The notes under the pieces are model-generated. The model saw only the letters and a program-made list of their open reading frames with translations, made no database searches and was not told where the DNA came from. DNA of 34,729 nt, from contig CALHRQ010000323.1 of NCBI GenBank assembly GCA_938038175.1, forward strand, positions 1-34,729. The letters are read 5' to 3'. Source of the stretch: an uncultured Granulosicoccaceae bacterium. Its GTDB lineage: Bacteria; Pseudomonadota; Gammaproteobacteria; Granulosicoccales; Granulosicoccaceae. Shown in pieces: positions 31,408 through 34,729 of the stretch. The number at the start of each line of letters is the position of its first letter. Positions within the stretch are counted from its first letter, which is position 1. Both the position numbers and the translations under genes were made by a program.

Positions 31408-32493
31408 GTGTCTAATCTGACGATCAGCATAATACAAACCGATGCAGAGTTCGATCAACTCGAATCAGATTGGCGCGCATTGGCAGAGCAAGATCCACAT
31501 GCCACTGTATTTAACGGCTGGGACTGGAGTCGACTGTGGTGGAAGCACTACAGTGAGCTTGGGTCATTGTATATTTTAGTCTTTTGCAATAATAACAAGC
31601 CGGTCGCTATTGCGCCGTTTTACCGCGGGCTCTCCAAAGTGTTGCGTTTCAAGCGCATGCCAACACTGAACCTGATTGGTTGGGGTAGTGATACCACGCC
31701 CGATAGCTTGAATATCCTGTGTTTGCCTGACTGGCAATCTGCCGTCTCTGATGCACTTTGTCAGCGCCTGTTTGACAGAGATATGCCGGAGCGTATTATT
31801 TTCCGTGATATGACAACCGGTTCGTTATTGTTTGACGGCTTAACCGCCTGCATGCAACGACGCGCCAGATTTTATCAGCAGCCACACTATGTGAAACGAG
31901 CTTGGGCAGATTTACCTGATAGCTTTGAAGCCTATCTTGGTGGCCTTAGCCGTAATTCTCGGAAGCGTTTCAAGCATCGTCGAAATCGGTTGAGCGCACA
32001 AGGCTCTGCGGTGATGCGTTTGTGTCAAACTGAGGAAGAAGTGAGCCAGGCAATGGATGCGCTTGTACCTTTACATTTATTGCGTTGGGAAAACAATACG
32101 GACTCTTTTAGAACGGATGAATATGTGAGTTTTCATCGTGAGCTTATGCTTGCATTGCACAAACAAAATCAGTTGTCCCTGGCGGTACTCGAGATCGAGA
32201 ACAACATTGTTGCGGTTGAGTACGGGTATCGTTTTAAAAACGTTCTATCATTTTTTCAAACCGGTTTTGATCCTGCTTACGATGACATTAGCCCTGGGCA
32301 TAATTTAATGACCTTCTCGATTGAGGAGGCAATAAAAGCAGGCCACACAAAAATCGATATGCTTAAAGGTGATTACGAATACAAGAACAGCTATGCCAAA
32401 GAGACAATCACTACAGCAAACATTGATTTTATCCGCCCCGTGTTGTGGCAGTGCCTGGATTGGATATTAAAAAAGCTTGTGCTGCGTCGTTAA
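31408..32493 (+). CDS. GNAT-type acyltransferase, CelD/BioF2-like (paralogue of 23544-24701)
   Basis: 361 aa, GTG start; GWDWSRLWWKHYSELG, IAPFYRG, LSRNSRKRFKHRRNRLSAQG, FFQTGFDPAYDDISPGHNLMTFSIEEAIKAGHTKIDMLKGDYEYK. Confidence 0.85.
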   Translation: MSNLTISIIQTDAEFDQLESDWRALAEQDPHATVFNGWDWSRLWWKHYSELGSLYILVFCNNNKPVAIAPFYRGLSKVLRFKRMPTLNLIGWGSDTTPDSLNILCLPDWQSAVSDALCQRLFDRDMPERIIFRDMTTGSLLFDGLTACMQRRARFYQQPHYVKRAWADLPDSFEAYLGGLSRNSRKRFKHRRNRLSAQGSAVMRLCQTEEEVSQAMDALVPLHLLRWENNTDSFRTDEYVSFHRELMLALHKQNQLSLAVLEIENNIVAVEYGYRFKNVLSFFQTGFDPAYDDISPGHNLMTFSIEEAIKAGHTKIDMLKGDYEYKNSYAKETITTANIDFIRPVLWQCLDWILKKLVLRR

Positions 32494-34520
32494 CGTCTGG
32501 CACGCCTCCGTGCCCGTCGACCTCGCTGAGTGCCTTCGCTGTCAGTAGATGACACGGTTGGCTCAGGTAGCTTCACCACCTTGGCAAGTTCCGTAAAGGT
32601 GGCTGTTTTATGTGGAAAAGCCATTGCTGCAACAAAGTGGTCGGTAAATTTTTCTTCTATTGCAGTCTCGATCTTCTCGATGTTTCTGACGATCTCTTCG
32701 ATATCTTTGCGTGATTCAAGATCGAGTAGCGCAATGCGTGCACCGGTGCCCGCAGCATTGCCAGCCGACGCCACTCCATCGAGTTTGCAATCCGGTATGA
32801 GGCCAAGCACCATGGCGTACTTGACATCAATATGGCTGCCAAAAGCACCTGCAAGGCGTATGCGATCGACCGAATCGATTTTGAGATAGTCCATCAGAAT
32901 ACGTACGCCACCGTACAGAGCCGCTTTTGCCAGTTGTATTGCGCGGATATCGTTTTGCGTAATGCTGATGGTGACATCACCTTTATGCAGAACATAAGAG
33001 AAGGTGCGATCGTTGGCGACGATGTGTGGGCTTTTTTCCATTAGCGAGCCTTGAATAACACCATCTGTATCAATGATGCCCGCCAGAAACATTTCAGCTA
33101 TGACTTCAATGATGCCAGATCCACAAATGCCAGTGACCGTTAAGCCACCAAGGTCTGCTTCAAAATCGGGACTGTCGGACCAGGTTTCGCAACCGATAAT
33201 ACTAAAGCGTGGTTCGAGTGTTTCAGGGTCTATTCGGACGCGCTCGATTGCACCAGGGGCTGCGCGTTGGCCACCACTGATTTGAGCGCCCTCAAAGGCC
33301 GGACCTGTCGGGCTGGAGCAGGCCAGCAAGCGATCTTTATTTCCTAAAACAATTTCAGCATTGGTACCAACATCAACCAGTAGTGTCATTTCATCGAGCA
33401 GGTTGGGTTGTTCGCATAGCACAACACCTGCAGCATCAGCACCAACATGCCCTGCAATACAAGGTAAAAAATAGGCCTGTGCGTTGGTATTGGCTTTAAT
33501 GCCCATGCTGCCTGCGGGAACATTGATAGCTTCATCGGTTGTCAGTGCAAACGGTGCCATACCCAGTTCGACCGGGTTAATCCCCAGCAAAAGATGATGC
33601 ATGATCGGGTTGGCAACGAAAGTGATTTCCATGATATCGGCAACGTCAATGGACGCATCCCTGGCAACATCAATGAGCAATTGATTGATCGCCTCGCGCA
33701 CAGCATCGGTCATCTCTTTATCGCCGCCGTCATTCATCATGACATAAGAGACACGGCTCATAACATCTTCGCCAAAACGAATTTGTGGATTCATAGCGCC
33801 ACTGCTGGCCATGACGTTACCTGTTACAAGATCGCACAGGTGGGCAGCAATAGTTGTCGAACCAACGTCTATGGCAACGCCATAGATGCTTTCTTTATAG
33901 CCAGGCCAAACAGCAAGTATGCGGCCGTCATCATGGACTGCCGCTGTCACTTGCCATTGTTCGGAGCGCAAAGATTTTTGCAGATCATGCAATAGCGATA
34001 AGTCAGCGCTTAAATTTTCACGTTGCCATTCAGTTTCGAGCGCGAGTTTAAGCCTACGCAAATCACCTGATGGATCATGCATGTCAGGTTTTTGCACTTC
34101 AACCACATGCAGGCGAGTCGCTGGGTTTAAGGTGATATTGACGTGGGCGGCTTCTTTTCGAACCACTTGTCTGTGTACTTGGCTGTCTGGCGGTACATCG
34201 ACAACAAGGTCTCCTTGAATATTCGCCTGACAACCAAGGCGGCGGCCTTCTGCAAAATCACCATTGATGCGTTGATAACGTGCCTCAACTTTTGTACTAC
34301 CACTTAGGTGATCGGCATGCGAGACAATATTGTGTTTTGGAAAATCGCCTTCGGGGCATATGACCTGACAACGACCACACAGGCCTCGACCACCGCAAAC
34401 AGAATCCAGATCCACGCCGAGTGCGCGTGCAGCATCCAGAATGGGAGTGCCAATAGCAAAGTGGCCGCGCTTACCGCTGGGTGTAAATACGACCAGTGCT
34501 TCTTCTGTTTGCTCACTCAT
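32490..34520 (-). CDS. ASKHA / RACo-like corrinoid activation protein with N-terminal [2Fe-2S] ferredoxin domain (DUF4445) and Arg-rich C-terminus
   Basis: 676 aa; SVCGGRGLCGRCQVICPEG and LGCQA cluster ligands; YGVAIDVGSTTIAAHLCDL, VDVGTNAEIVLGN, GICGSGIIEVIAEMF; C-terminus TQRGRRARRRARR. Confidence 0.92.
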   Translation of the reverse strand: MSEQTEEALVVFTPSGKRGHFAIGTPILDAARALGVDLDSVCGGRGLCGRCQVICPEGDFPKHNIVSHADHLSGSTKVEARYQRINGDFAEGRRLGCQANIQGDLVVDVPPDSQVHRQVVRKEAAHVNITLNPATRLHVVEVQKPDMHDPSGDLRRLKLALETEWQRENLSADLSLLHDLQKSLRSEQWQVTAAVHDDGRILAVWPGYKESIYGVAIDVGSTTIAAHLCDLVTGNVMASSGAMNPQIRFGEDVMSRVSYVMMNDGGDKEMTDAVREAINQLLIDVARDASIDVADIMEITFVANPIMHHLLLGINPVELGMAPFALTTDEAINVPAGSMGIKANTNAQAYFLPCIAGHVGADAAGVVLCEQPNLLDEMTLLVDVGTNAEIVLGNKDRLLACSSPTGPAFEGAQISGGQRAAPGAIERVRIDPETLEPRFSIIGCETWSDSPDFEADLGGLTVTGICGSGIIEVIAEMFLAGIIDTDGVIQGSLMEKSPHIVANDRTFSYVLHKGDVTISITQNDIRAIQLAKAALYGGVRILMDYLKIDSVDRIRLAGAFGSHIDVKYAMVLGLIPDCKLDGVASAGNAAGTGARIALLDLESRKDIEEIVRNIEKIETAIEEKFTDHFVAAMAFPHKTATFTELAKVVKLPEPTVSSTDSEGTQRGRRARRRARR

Positions 34521-34632
34521 AGACTATGGCTATCGTTTTCTGAACCGTCGTTTTTATAAAGCCTGTTATTCTCAAACTGACGTTTTATCGGTTGTTGCTT
34601 CGCCCTGACGCTTGCAGGCTTTACTAGAAGAT

Positions 34633-34729
34633 CTAACTGCTACTCGGACGACGGCGTCTGGTTTGTCTTCGACCTCGGGCGCCTGCTTCGCCTTCTTTGG
34701 GAGGCTCACGGTATTTTTTTATCCAATTC
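34633..34729 (-). CDS. C-terminal fragment of an Arg-rich-tailed protein, cut by window edge
   Basis: Manual translation of the minus strand gives ...NWIKKYREPPKEGEAGARGRRQTRRRRPSSS*; same orientation as the ASKHA gene. Family not assignable from 32 residues. Confidence 0.6.
   Translation of the reverse strand, partial: NWIKKYREPPKEGEAGARGRRQTRRRRPSSS

Overview
The window looks like a gammaproteobacterial chromosome segment with about 28 confident protein genes and no rRNA, tRNA, CRISPR array or transposase that I could recognise. From left to right it holds: (1) a galactoside-utilisation locus (ABC sugar permease, solute-binding protein, GH42 beta-galactosidase, galT, galK, GH36 alpha-galactosidase, divergent MsmK/UgpC-type ATPase); (2) a mixed housekeeping stretch (class III aminotransferase, histidine phosphatase, lone receiver protein, DMT permease, DUF3820, leuA, maeB, HopJ-like, DUF445, epmB); (3) a probable corrinoid-dependent one-carbon/methylamine methyl-transfer region (BmtA-like homocysteine methyltransferase, non-Pyl MttB-family protein, GlxA/GbdR-like regulator, RACo-like ASKHA ferredoxin protein, and a truncated gene at the right edge), interspersed with two paralogous CelD/BioF2-like GNATs, a JmjC-cupin protein, a YdcF protein and a tyrosine phosphatase. 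The observations most worth following up are: an unlisted 20-codon leader ORF with four consecutive Leu codons upstream of leuA, plus a second unlisted 49-codon ORF that overlaps the leuA start as ATGA and contains a perfect 12-bp stem; and Arg-rich terminal tails on four separate proteins of the methyl-transfer region. No wholly new system can be proven from the sequence alone.
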